Assembly (NCBI RefSeq): GCF_001541095.1 | Contig: NZ_LMXH01000001.1 | Location: 1,762,842-1,826,841, forward strand | From: Paenibacillus sp. FJAT-26967 | GTDB lineage: Bacteria > Bacillota > Bacilli > Paenibacillales > NBRC-103111 | DNA length: 64,000 nt | Direction: 5' to 3' | In this document: one piece after another, positions 1 through 7,409 of the stretch | Layout: every line of letters starts with the position of its first letter | Numbering within the stretch: position 1 is the first letter of the stretch | Translations under genes and position numbers: made by a program | The notes under the pieces: model-generated | Told to the model about the DNA's origin: nothing | Seen by the model: only the letters and a program-made list of their open reading frames with translations | Databases searched by the model: none

Positions 1-393
1 AACTTCCAGATCGGATAGCGCCTTCTGACGTGCGGCTTCGTCCTTGGCGCCGGTCGCTTTTACATAATCGACGAAATAGCCGATGTGTGAAGCCCAGATA
101 GGTTTAAATGCTGTACCGGCTTCCTTGCCATATACCGAAGCGATGGCTGCTGTAATTTCATCGGTATTCGCATTCAAAGCAGCTGCAGACTGTTTGAAGT
201 CGGCTTTGCCGTCGATTCCCTTCTGCATCGCAAATGCGGCTAACAAGGCGTGATCGCCGAACATCTGGCCCAGACTGGAGCGGAGTTCTGCACCGGCTCC
301 TCCCGTGGATGGTGTGTGCGCAAATCCCGCTGATGGAAGCAGCAAGACTAGCGCGAGCAGGGAGACTATCCATTTGATACGTAACGATTTCAT
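1..393 (-). CDS. Secreted protein of unknown function (C-terminus beyond window edge)
   Basis: Open frame of 131 codons running off position 1. It starts at ATG 391-393 behind an AAAGGA ribosome site. The N-terminus is a classical Sec signal peptide: basic MKSLRIK, a leucine-rich core, then a likely cut after SAGFA. The mature part is helical and Ala-rich, with GDHALLAAFAMQKG and later a FKPIWASHIGYFVDYV segment, a pattern that could be a helical bundle with His residues; I do not recognise the family. It is divergent from the ECF sigma/anti-sigma pair, so it may be a target or sensor partner of that system (inference from position only). Confidence 0.7.
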   Translation of the reverse strand, partial: MKSLRIKWIVSLLALVLLLPSAGFAHTPSTGGAGAELRSSLGQMFGDHALLAAFAMQKGIDGKADFKQSAAALNANTDEITAAIASVYGKEAGTAFKPIWASHIGYFVDYVKATGAKDEAARQKALSDLEV

Positions 394-424
394 GTGAAGA
401 CACGTCCTTTCGAATGGTGGGCTG

Positions 425-467
425 CCGTTTGTGTTGCGTTTCAAACGGTTCTATTTAGTGAAACGCA
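425..467. promoter_or_regulatory. Two overlapping inverted repeats in the divergent promoter region
   Basis: CCGTTTG (425-431) pairs with CAAACGG (442-448), and TGCGTTTCA (435-443) pairs perfectly with TGAAACGCA (459-467). The two dyads overlap, so as RNA only one could fold at a time; as DNA they could be operator sites between the secreted protein (leftward) and the sigma factor (rightward). The function is unknown. Confidence 0.5.
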
Positions 468-590
468 GCAGACCGTCGAATGGATCACCCTTTTATAAAA
501 CTTACTGAAAAATTTTTTTGCAACAAATCCAAGCGTTCCTCTGTTACGAAAGTTATAATGAAGGGAATCTACATAGGAAGGGGTCCCCTA

Positions 591-1172
591 ATGAACGAAA
601 GGCTGGATGACACACAGCTTATTCGCTCGATTATGGACAAAGATGCAGCATCCCTCGAACAACTTTATGACCGGTATGAACGGCCCATATATGCATTCGC
701 TTACCGTATTGTTAAAGACACCATGATGGCGGAAGAAGTGGTTCAAGAATTGTTTATGCGCATTTGGAATCATGCAGAGCGATATGAGGATACACACGGT
801 AAACTGACGACTTGGATGTTTGCGATTACGAGAAATATAGCAATCGACATTCTGCGCAAAAAACATACCCGTACAACCAATCAGTTGGGGGAGCCGGATC
901 AGATTATGCAAATGGCTGACACGGGCAGAGGCACGGAGGAGCAGGCAGAACTTCATCTAATGGGTCTAGAAATTGCAGCTGCCATGGAGCATTTGAACGA
1001 AGATCAGAAGAAGGTCATTGATCTCATTTATTTTGAGGGATATACCCAGCAGGAAGTATCCGATAATCAGAGCATTCCGCTCGGAACCGTCAAAAGCAGG
1101 GTGAGACTGGCCATGAAACAGCTTAAAGAAAGGTTATCCGGGCATAGAAGGAGGGAGAATGCGCATGAATAA
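591..1172 (+). CDS. ECF-type RNA polymerase sigma factor (sigma-70 family)
   Basis: 193 residues from ATG 591, chosen because AGGAAGGGG lies just upstream; an ATG at 480 in the same frame has no ribosome site. Region 2 is visible as LEQLYDRYERPIYAFAYRI followed by AEEVVQELFMRIWNHA and TWMFAITRNIAIDILRKK. Region 4 is visible as DQKKVIDLIYFEGYTQQEV with LGTVKSRVRLAMKQLKERL, the C-terminal helix-turn-helix that reads the -35 element. The length is normal for a SigK/SigW-like ECF factor. The stop codon overlaps the start of the next gene, which encodes its anti-sigma factor, so the two are translated together. The target regulon cannot be read from the sequence; the divergent secreted protein is the obvious candidate. 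Confidence 0.93.
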   Translation: MNERLDDTQLIRSIMDKDAASLEQLYDRYERPIYAFAYRIVKDTMMAEEVVQELFMRIWNHAERYEDTHGKLTTWMFAITRNIAIDILRKKHTRTTNQLGEPDQIMQMADTGRGTEEQAELHLMGLEIAAAMEHLNEDQKKVIDLIYFEGYTQQEVSDNQSIPLGTVKSRVRLAMKQLKERLSGHRRRENAHE

Positions 1173-2202
1173 TCAACAGACTCCGCAAACCTGCGAATGG
1201 GTGGAACTTTACGTGCTGGGAGGACTGGACGATTCCGAAAGAAAGCTGTTCGAACAGCATCTGAGTACATGCCCGCATTGTCAGGCCGAGGTGGCTGAAC
1301 TCCAAAGTGTCTTAGAACATCTCCCTTTGGCGGCAGAGCCGGTGGCAGTTCCAGCGGCAATGAAGCAGCGTGTATTAGGCCAAGTGCTGGGAACGGGTAA
1401 GGCGGCTTCGGAAGACAACGCTGGCGATCAGACGGAGAGCACTAACAAACAAGATACAAATAATTATGTTAAAAGGATTGCTCAAGCAGAGCGGAAATTC
1501 GTACCCTTGACGGGATCACATAAAAATGAAGGACCGACAGGCTTTGAATCCGGAGAGAATCTGGGCTCAGCTTATAAGACGGAGGATCAACATAATGGGG
1601 ATACGGCACGGGGTATTGCCGGGAATGTCAATAGGAGAAACCTAGAAGCAGCGGGCGATATGAGAGGTAAACGCAAACGAAATGATTTGGTCCGAAGAGC
1701 AGTGATAACAGGTGTGTCTGCTGCGGCAGTACTGCTCGGACTGGTGAATATCCAGCTCCGCAGTGACGTGAACTCATTGCAGGAGCTTAATGCCCGGCTT
1801 CAGCAGAATGTGAATTCTCTTCAAGGCAGCCTGGAAGCTAATGTTCTTCCCGCCAGAGCTTTGAAACCTGATCACATTGTCAAGCTCGATCCCGCAGCAG
1901 AAGGAATCGTAGCACAAGGTCTGGCCACAATTGTCATAGACAACAAAGGAACACATCTGGTTGTACAGGCGGAGAAACTGCCGGAGCTCAAGAACAGCGA
2001 AGCGTTCCAGGTCTGGCTCATTAAAGGCGAAGAGAAAGTAAACGCAGGTACGTTCCTGACACGGGACGGAAAGGGCGCCCTTTACTACACATTTGAGCCT
2101 CGTGACTACGATACGGTTGCGATCACGCTCGAGCCTGACACGTCAGGTAATCAGCCACGCGGAACGATTGTACTGGCGTCACCGATTAAATCGAACGGAT
2201 AG
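1165..2202 (+). CDS. Membrane anti-sigma factor, RskA type with zinc-finger N-terminus
   Basis: 345 residues. ATG 1165 is preferred over ATG 1159 because AAGGAGGGA (1148-1156) is then properly spaced. The N-terminal cytoplasmic part holds the HxxxCxxC zinc-associated anti-sigma motif (H32, C36, C39 in EQHLSTCPHC). A polar linker follows to about residue 175, then one membrane helix (about 177-197, AVITGVSAAAVLLGLVNI). The extracytoplasmic C-terminal domain has the anti-sigma-K pattern, including SEAFQVWLIKGE and VAITLEPDTSGNQPRG. It should hold the upstream ECF factor at the membrane until an outside signal or proteolysis frees it. It overlaps the sigma gene by 8 bases. A hexanucleotide repeat begins exactly at its stop codon. 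Confidence 0.92.
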   Translation: MNNQQTPQTCEWVELYVLGGLDDSERKLFEQHLSTCPHCQAEVAELQSVLEHLPLAAEPVAVPAAMKQRVLGQVLGTGKAASEDNAGDQTESTNKQDTNNYVKRIAQAERKFVPLTGSHKNEGPTGFESGENLGSAYKTEDQHNGDTARGIAGNVNRRNLEAAGDMRGKRKRNDLVRRAVITGVSAAAVLLGLVNIQLRSDVNSLQELNARLQQNVNSLQGSLEANVLPARALKPDHIVKLDPAAEGIVAQGLATIVIDNKGTHLVVQAEKLPELKNSEAFQVWLIKGEEKVNAGTFLTRDGKGALYYTFEPRDYDTVAITLEPDTSGNQPRGTIVLASPIKSNG

Positions 2203-2291
2203 AGCAAGAGCAAGTGCAGGCGAAAGAGCAAGTGCAAGTGCAAGTGCAAGTGCAAGTGCAAGTGCAAGTGCAAGAGCAAGTGCAAGTGCAA
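2202..2291 (+). repeat. Hexanucleotide tandem repeat, 15 units in one register
   Basis: Fifteen consecutive 6-base units start on the last base of the anti-sigma stop codon: GAGCAA, GAGCAA, GTGCAG, GCGAAA, GAGCAA, seven GTGCAA, GAGCAA and two GTGCAA. The block from 2226 is almost perfect and the left end is decayed. It lies in the 3' untranslated region, ahead of the shared terminator. Frames crossing it give Ala-Ser or Ala-Leu runs that are not believable proteins. The unit number is likely to vary between strains by slippage. Confidence 0.9.
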
Positions 2292-2363
2292 GGCGGCATA
2301 CGGGGGGCTTGATTCCGGCAAGCCGCCACCAACCGCCACCAGCCGCAAGCCGCCGCAGCAAGA

Positions 2364-2414
2364 ACAAAGTCCCAATTACGCTCGGGTGAACCGTCAGCGT
2401 AATCGGGACTTTGT
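2364..2414. terminator. Bidirectional terminator between anti-sigma gene and etfA
   Basis: A long hairpin pairs ACAAAGTCCCAATTACGCT (2364-2382) with AGCGTAATCGGGACTTTGT (2396-2414), with one wobble position. A/T runs on both sides suit termination of the converging transcripts. Confidence 0.8.
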
Positions 2415-2421
2415 GTCGTGC

Positions 2422-3393
2422 CTACAGAGCCTTACGGAATTCTTCCGTCAGCAGCGGCACGACTTCGAACAGGTCGCCGACAATGCCGTAGTCGGCGACC
2501 TTAAAGATAGGCGCCTCCGGGTCCTTGTTGATCGCGATGATCACCCGCGATCCGCTCATCCCAGCCAGATGCTGGATGGCGCCGCTGATACCGCATGCGA
2601 TGTAGATCTCGGGCGTGACCACCTTGCCGGTCTGCCCGATTTGCAGCGCGTAGTCGCAGTACCCGGCGTCACAAGCTCCGCGTGACGCCCCGACCGCTCC
2701 GCCGAGGACGCCGGCCAGCTCCTCGAGCGGCTTGAAGCCGCCGGGGCTCTTGACGCCGCGGCCGCCGGAGATCACGACCTTGGCTTCGGCAAGGTCGATC
2801 TTGCCCGAGGTCTTCCGGACGACCTCGCGGATAACGGTACGAAGCGCAGGAGCTTCGTACGCGATGTTCACTACTTCGCCGGAACGGTCCTCCTGCGCCT
2901 TTGGCACGGCTATGTTGCTCGGTCTGACCGTAACGACCCAAGGGAAAGTTGTGAACGATTTCTTTTCAATAGCTTTGCCGGCATAAATCGGTCTGGTGAA
3001 GACCGCACGGCCGTCTTTTTGCTCGACAGCCGTTATATCCGATATTTGACCTGCCCCCAGGATGGCTGCGGTTCTCGGTGCTAAATCTTTGCCTATAGCC
3101 GTGTGACCGAACAAGAGCGCATCAGGCAGGGCGGACCTAATAACGGATTGGAGAGTCTTCGAATAAGCCTCGGGGTTATAGGTAGCCAGGTCGGTGTGAT
3201 CAACGACATAGACTTTGTCTGCTCCATAAGATGCAAGTTCACCGGCCAAATCAGACACGCCGGAACCGATAAGAACAGCAGCAATATGATCTCCAACGTC
3301 AGCAGCCGCTTTGGCGGCAGCGATTGTTTCGAAGGATACTTGGCGGAGCGAGCCGCCTTTGCTTTCAGCAACAACCAGATAAGAATGGGACAT
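2422..3393 (-). CDS. etfA: Electron transfer flavoprotein subunit alpha
   Basis: 323 residues, the usual EtfA length. EtfA binds FAD and, with EtfB, takes electrons from acyl-CoA dehydrogenase. The N-terminal alpha/beta domain starts [10 protein letters not shown]. The C-terminal FAD domain shows [53 protein letters not shown] and [20 protein letters not shown], all family signatures. The start is ATG 3393 with GAGGAGG upstream. It is the last gene of the leftward fadR-etfB-etfA unit, 61 bases after etfB, and ends at the bidirectional terminator. The 3' third is noticeably GC-richer than the 5' part. Electrons probably go on to the FadF-type membrane protein encoded divergently. Confidence 0.97.
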   Translation of the reverse strand: MSHSYLVVAESKGGSLRQVSFETIAAAKAAADVGDHIAAVLIGSGVSDLAGELASYGADKVYVVDHTDLATYNPEAYSKTLQSVIRSALPDALLFGHTAIGKDLAPRTAAILGAGQISDITAVEQKDGRAVFTRPIYAGKAIEKKSFTTFPWVVTVRPSNIAVPKAQEDRSGEVVNIAYEAPALRTVIREVVRKTSGKIDLAEAKVVISGGRGVKSPGGFKPLEELAGVLGGAVGASRGACDAGYCDYALQIGQTGKVVTPEIYIACGISGAIQHLAGMSGSRVIIAINKDPEAPIFKVADYGIVGDLFEVVPLLTEEFRKAL

Positions 3394-3454
3394 GGCAGGA
3401 TGCCTCCTCGATCTTATAAGATAGATACGTACAGCAGATCCGTGTTCTTGAAGG

Positions 3455-4222
3455 TTAGATAACTTTGGCTTCGGAGCGCAGGAGCTGAACCAGCTCGTGC
3501 ACAGCGGCGGCCGGCTCTCCTTGAAGCGTTCTGCCGGCCTGCCGGGCAGGAGGGAGGAAGAGATCCACGCGTTCGGTACGTTCTTCGACTGAAGTCAGGC
3601 CGATGTCATCAAGCGCAAGCTGGCGAAATGGCTTCTTCTTAGCCTTCATAATGCCCTGCAGCGAAGGATAACGGGGCTCATTCAAGCCCTGTTGGGCAGT
3701 GAACAGCGCAGGCAGTGTAACTTCGGCGACTTCAAGATCACCCTCAGCATCCCGGTGGACGATGGCTTGCCCGTCTTTAAGCTCCAGTTTAGTGATGGAG
3801 CTGACATGAGGGATATCGAGCAGGGAAGCGAGGCGTATGGCGACTTGACCGGAACCGTTATCGACTGAAAAGTTCCCTCCCAGATACAGATCAAAAGATT
3901 CCCGGGATGCAAAAGCATGGAGGACCTGCGCAACCGCATATTCATCCGCTCCAATCCGCTCATCAGAGATGAGTACCGCCTCGTCCGCGCCCATGGCTAG
4001 CGCGCTTCGGAGGGCTTCGGCACTCCGATCCGGTCCGATCGAGACGACCGTTACTTTGCCGCCCTGCTCATCGCGGATCTGGATAGCCTGCTCGACCGCA
4101 TACTCATCATAAGGATTGATAACGAACTTGACGCCATCTTCCGAAATCCGTCCCGCTTCGAGAATGATTTTTTCCTCCGTATCAAATGTTTGTTTCAACA
4201 GCACACATACATTCATTGTCAT
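3455..4222 (-). CDS. etfB: Electron transfer flavoprotein subunit beta
   Basis: 255 residues. EtfB pairs with EtfA and binds the structural nucleotide (AMP). Visible family features are the N-terminal MNVCVLLKQTFDTE, INPYDEYAVEQAIQIRDE, VTVVSIGPDRSAEALRSALAMGADEAVLI and TLPALFTAQQGLNEPRYPSLQGIMKAKKKP near the C-terminus. ATG 4222 is used because the AAAGGGG site is six bases away; ATG 4216 is the alternative. It is cotranscribed between fadR and etfA, the same gene order as the B. subtilis lcfA operon apart from the missing fadB between fadR and etfB. Confidence 0.97.
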   Translation of the reverse strand: MTMNVCVLLKQTFDTEEKIILEAGRISEDGVKFVINPYDEYAVEQAIQIRDEQGGKVTVVSIGPDRSAEALRSALAMGADEAVLISDERIGADEYAVAQVLHAFASRESFDLYLGGNFSVDNGSGQVAIRLASLLDIPHVSSITKLELKDGQAIVHRDAEGDLEVAEVTLPALFTAQQGLNEPRYPSLQGIMKAKKKPFRQLALDDIGLTSVEERTERVDLFLPPARQAGRTLQGEPAAAVHELVQLLRSEAKVI

Positions 4223-4300
4223 TGTCCCCTTTCTGATAATCAGATGAACGGAAAGAATGGAACAGAGGATCGTAATGAAAATACTTCAGCTGCGATCTGA

Positions 4301-4885
4301 TTAGGCCCGGATTCCTTGCAGGAAGAAATTAACCGTGCCTTCAACCTGTGCAGAGAGGGAGTACTTGCGGCTGGAAATTAACCAGGAAGTCACAACCTCA
4401 TCCATAGCGCCAAAAATGAGCAGACGCGTTAATTTAACATCGAGGTCGGCCCGGAACACTTTCTCTTCCACACCTCTAATGAGCAATTGCTCAATTAATG
4501 TAATATATGGCTTTACAGCTTTTCCAATTTCCCGGCGGAGCTCCAAGGAACTTTGGCGCAGTTCGATTTGGGTAACAAAAGCGAGGTCCACATTGTTTTC
4601 AAGCTCCGTGTAATGAATTTCGCAGACCTTGCGCAATGCTTCTTTGGCGCTTGTTGTTTCTTCAATGTTCGCGTGAAATTTCGCCACCAGCTCACCAAGC
4701 TTCTCTTGAAGAAGGGAGATCAGAATATCCTCCTTTCTCTTGAAATACAAATAGATAGTGCCGTCCGCCACTCCTGCGGCTTTGGCAATCTTAGAAACTT
4801 GTGAACGGTGATATCCGTGTTCGGCAAAGACTTTCAGCGCTGCTTCGATAATTAAATCGTATTTTTCTTTTTTTTTGCTTGTCAT
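4301..4885 (-). CDS. fadR: TetR-family fatty-acid degradation repressor FadR
   Basis: 194 residues with an N-terminal helix-turn-helix (ALKVFAEHGYHRSQVSKIAK, then GTIYLYFKRKEDIL) and an all-helical ligand domain ending in VNFFLQGIRA. It closely resembles B. subtilis FadR (YsiA), which represses fad genes and is released by long-chain acyl-CoA. Support comes from its position in front of etfBA and from a perfect 18-bp FadR box 35 bases upstream of its own start, which implies autoregulation. GGGGTGATT precedes the ATG at 4885. Confidence 0.93.
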   Translation of the reverse strand: MTSKKKEKYDLIIEAALKVFAEHGYHRSQVSKIAKAAGVADGTIYLYFKRKEDILISLLQEKLGELVAKFHANIEETTSAKEALRKVCEIHYTELENNVDLAFVTQIELRQSSLELRREIGKAVKPYITLIEQLLIRGVEEKVFRADLDVKLTRLLIFGAMDEVVTSWLISSRKYSLSAQVEGTVNFFLQGIRA

Positions 4886-4919
4886 GGAATCACCCCGGTG
4901 CTAAAATATGAATAAATAG

Positions 4920-4937
4920 TGAATGAATACTCATTCA
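4920..4937. promoter_or_regulatory. FadR operator (FadR box)
   Basis: TGAATGAATACTCATTCA is a near-perfect palindrome that fits the B. subtilis FadR consensus (TGAATGA, a four-base centre, TCATTCA). It lies 14 bases downstream of the -10 of the leftward fadR promoter, close to the likely transcription start, which suits repression. A weaker half-site, GATTCATTCT, is at 5077-5086 nearer the rightward fadF gene; its function is uncertain. Confidence 0.9.
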
Positions 4938-4950
4938 TTTTTATACAGCC

Positions 4951-4979
4951 ATCATAAAATAGATCCAGGGCAATGTCAA
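4951..4979 (-). promoter_or_regulatory. Sigma-A-type promoter for fadR-etfB-etfA
   Basis: On the minus strand TTGACA (4979-4974) and TATGAT (4956-4951) are separated by exactly 17 bases. The FadR box starts 14 bases past the -10. Confidence 0.8.
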
Positions 4980-4992
4980 TGACTGAAATAAA

Positions 4993-5024
4993 CGCTACTC
5001 CGCTACTCCGCTACTCCGCTACTC
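4993..5024. repeat. Four tandem copies of an 8-bp unit (CGCTACTC)
   Basis: Four exact CGCTACTC units plus a degenerate fifth (CACTGCTC). They lie in the divergent fadR/fadF intergenic region, between the fadR promoter and fadF. No regulator is known to me for this unit; it may be simple slippage. Confidence 0.85.
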
Positions 5025-5195
5025 CACTGCTCCTGTCAACATGATTATTGAATGTAGTGCACCCTGATAAAAGCATGATTCATTCTTCGGTTACATATAA
5101 GATGAACGATGCTTTTATTTGTAAAGATATTGTAAGCGCTTAATATGGAGGAAAAGAAAATAGTTGTAAAACACCTTAGAAAGGGGTTGTTTTCG

Positions 5196-7364
5196 GTGCC
5201 GGGAGCAATTGTGCAGTTGATTCTGTTTATAGGTGTGACAGGTTTGGGAATATATCTGTTCGCCAAAGCGGTATATCACCGGTATTCCTACATTAAACTA
5301 GGTCAGCCCGTCAATCTGGGAGGGCAGCTGAAAAGGCGGCTCGGGCCCTTTCTTGTTGAAGTGTTCGGACAGACCAGGCTGCTCAAAGATACGAAGAGCG
5401 GAATTATGCACCTTGTTATTTTTTACGGATTCATTATTCTGCAGTTCGGCGCCATAGATATTATTGTAAAAGGATTAAGCGGCCGCCCGCTCCCGCTTCC
5501 GGGTTATGAAGCTTTCGGCTTACTTCAGGAAATCACCGTTGCTGCAATTTTGCTGGCAATGGGATATGCGGCTTATCGGCGGTACGGCGAGAAGATCAAA
5601 CGCTTAAAGAAAGGCTGGAAACCTAGCCTGGTCGTATTTTTTATCTGCGGCCTGATGTTGTCCGTCCTGTTAACGATGGGATTTGACCGGATTCGTGAAG
5701 GGTTGGAGGCTTCAGCCTTTGCTCCTGTTTCATCGCTTATTGCTTCTGCTTTCGGGTGGCTGCCTCCGGGGGCGGCGTTTGTTCTGTACGGGATTTGCTG
5801 GTGGCTGCACCTCGTTATTCTGCTTTCATTCCTGGTATACGTACCGCAATCCAAGCATTTCCATCTGATCACGGCTCCGCTGAACATATTGCTCAAACGG
5901 CAGGAGCCCGCAGGCCGGTTACGCAGGTTGGATCTGGAGGATGAAGAGGCGGAATCGTTCGGGCTGAGCAAGATTGAAGATTTGACACAGAAGCAAATGC
6001 TTGATCTGTATGCATGTGTCGAATGCGGGCGCTGCACCAATGTATGTCCTGCTTCAAGCACGGGGAAGATGCTGTCTCCCATGCATCTCATTGTAAAACT
6101 GCGCGATCATTTGACGGAAAAGGGGGCGGCGGTTACCGGCAAATCCCCCTGGGTTCCCGCTTTTGTGTTTGGCGAAGGCAGTACCCATATCATGCAGGCC
6201 TCAGGGCATCAACTTGGTGCCTGGAACGGCTCGGGGACGACCGACATCGGCCCTACGATGAACGCGCAGAAGCTTTCATGGGTACAGACGGATAAAAAGC
6301 CCGAAGATATGGAGCTAGCCGGCGATGTAATGACGGAAGAGGAAATCTGGTCTTGTACGACATGCCGCAACTGCGAAGATCAGTGTCCCGTAGCCAACGA
6401 GCATGTGGATAAGATTATCGACCTGCGGCGCCAGTTAGTCCTGATGCAGGGCAGTATGCCTCATGACGGACAGAAGGCCATGCAGAACATCGAGAGGCAG
6501 GGGAACCCATGGGGCATTAGCCGGAACGACCGCGCGAAATGGGCTCAGGAGACGGGTCCGGAAGGACGGCACAATGTCCCTACGGTACAAGAGAATCCGG
6601 ATTTTGAAGTTCTGCTCTTTGTCGGTTCGATGGGATCTTATGACAACCGCAGCCGTAAAATTACGCGTTCGCTCGTTCGTCTCATGAATGAAGCACAGGT
6701 GAATTTTGCGATCCTAGGCAATGAAGAGAAGAATTCGGGGGATACCGCGCGCCGCCTGGGCAACGAATTTCTTTTCCAGCAGCTGTGTGAGGAGAATATT
6801 AAAATTTTCCGGAAATATGGGGTGAGGCAAATCGTAACCGCATGTCCGCATACTTACAACACGCTGAAGAATGAATATCCGGAGTTCGGGCTCGAAGCGC
6901 AAGTGCTGCATCATTCCGAGCTGCTGGATCAATTAGTCCGTGAACAAAAGCTGACTCCGAGCCATGAGGTTAAAGAGCGGATCACCTACCACGATTCTTG
7001 TTACCTTGGCCGTTATAATAACGTCTATGATCAGCCCCGCAATGTATTAAAAGCGATTCCGGGCGTCGAGCTTGTTGAAATGGAGCGCAGCCGGGAGAAC
7101 GGGATGTGCTGCGGTGCAGGCGGCGGTATGATGTGGATGGAAGAAACAGCCGGCAAGAGGATCAATCTCGCCCGGACCGAGCAGGCGCTTGAAGTAAAGC
7201 CGACGGTGATTTCTTCTGCCTGCCCGTACTGCCTGACGATGATGGAAGACGGCGTCAAGATGAAGGAAGTCGAAGAAACTGTCAAGGCGAGGGATATCGC
7301 TGAATTACTCGAAGAGTCCGTATTCGGCGCAAGGACACAAGTGCCGGGAGCAGCCGTCAGCTAG
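5196..7364 (+). CDS. fadF: Membrane Fe-S oxidoreductase of fatty-acid oxidation (FadF type, heterodisulfide-reductase-like)
   Basis: 722 residues from GTG 5196, chosen because AGAAAGGGG sits nine bases upstream and the first membrane helix begins at once; an in-frame ATG at 5145 has no ribosome site. The N-terminal part is a multi-helix NarI-like membrane domain (to about residue 230). Two 4Fe-4S motifs follow, CVECGRCTNVCP (about 274) and CTTCRNCEDQCP (about 387). Then come two CCG-type cysteine domains (TACPHTYNTL; DSCYLGRYNN with MCCGAGGGM; ACPYCLTMMEDG). B. subtilis FadF (YwjF) has this layout and is linked to beta-oxidation. The likely role is Etf:quinone electron transfer, replacing classical Etf-QO. 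It is the first gene of the rightward fad operon. Confidence 0.9.
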   Translation: MPGAIVQLILFIGVTGLGIYLFAKAVYHRYSYIKLGQPVNLGGQLKRRLGPFLVEVFGQTRLLKDTKSGIMHLVIFYGFIILQFGAIDIIVKGLSGRPLPLPGYEAFGLLQEITVAAILLAMGYAAYRRYGEKIKRLKKGWKPSLVVFFICGLMLSVLLTMGFDRIREGLEASAFAPVSSLIASAFGWLPPGAAFVLYGICWWLHLVILLSFLVYVPQSKHFHLITAPLNILLKRQEPAGRLRRLDLEDEEAESFGLSKIEDLTQKQMLDLYACVECGRCTNVCPASSTGKMLSPMHLIVKLRDHLTEKGAAVTGKSPWVPAFVFGEGSTHIMQASGHQLGAWNGSGTTDIGPTMNAQKLSWVQTDKKPEDMELAGDVMTEEEIWSCTTCRNCEDQCPVANEHVDKIIDLRRQLVLMQGSMPHDGQKAMQNIERQGNPWGISRNDRAKWAQETGPEGRHNVPTVQENPDFEVLLFVGSMGSYDNRSRKITRSLVRLMNEAQVNFAILGNEEKNSGDTARRLGNEFLFQQLCEENIKIFRKYGVRQIVTACPHTYNTLKNEYPEFGLEAQVLHHSELLDQLVREQKLTPSHEVKERITYHDSCYLGRYNNVYDQPRNVLKAIPGVELVEMERSRENGMCCGAGGGMMWMEETAGKRINLARTEQALEVKPTVISSACPYCLTMMEDGVKMKEVEETVKARDIAELLEESVFGARTQVPGAAVS

Positions 7365-7409
7365 CGGACGATTGCAGCAGAGCCATCAGAAGATCAGGAG
7401 GTATAGGAC

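Noticed and set aside
2093-2389. 98-codon frame through the hexanucleotide repeat
   Set aside because: An Ala-Ser repeat read out of frame over the anti-sigma 3' end; no ribosome site.
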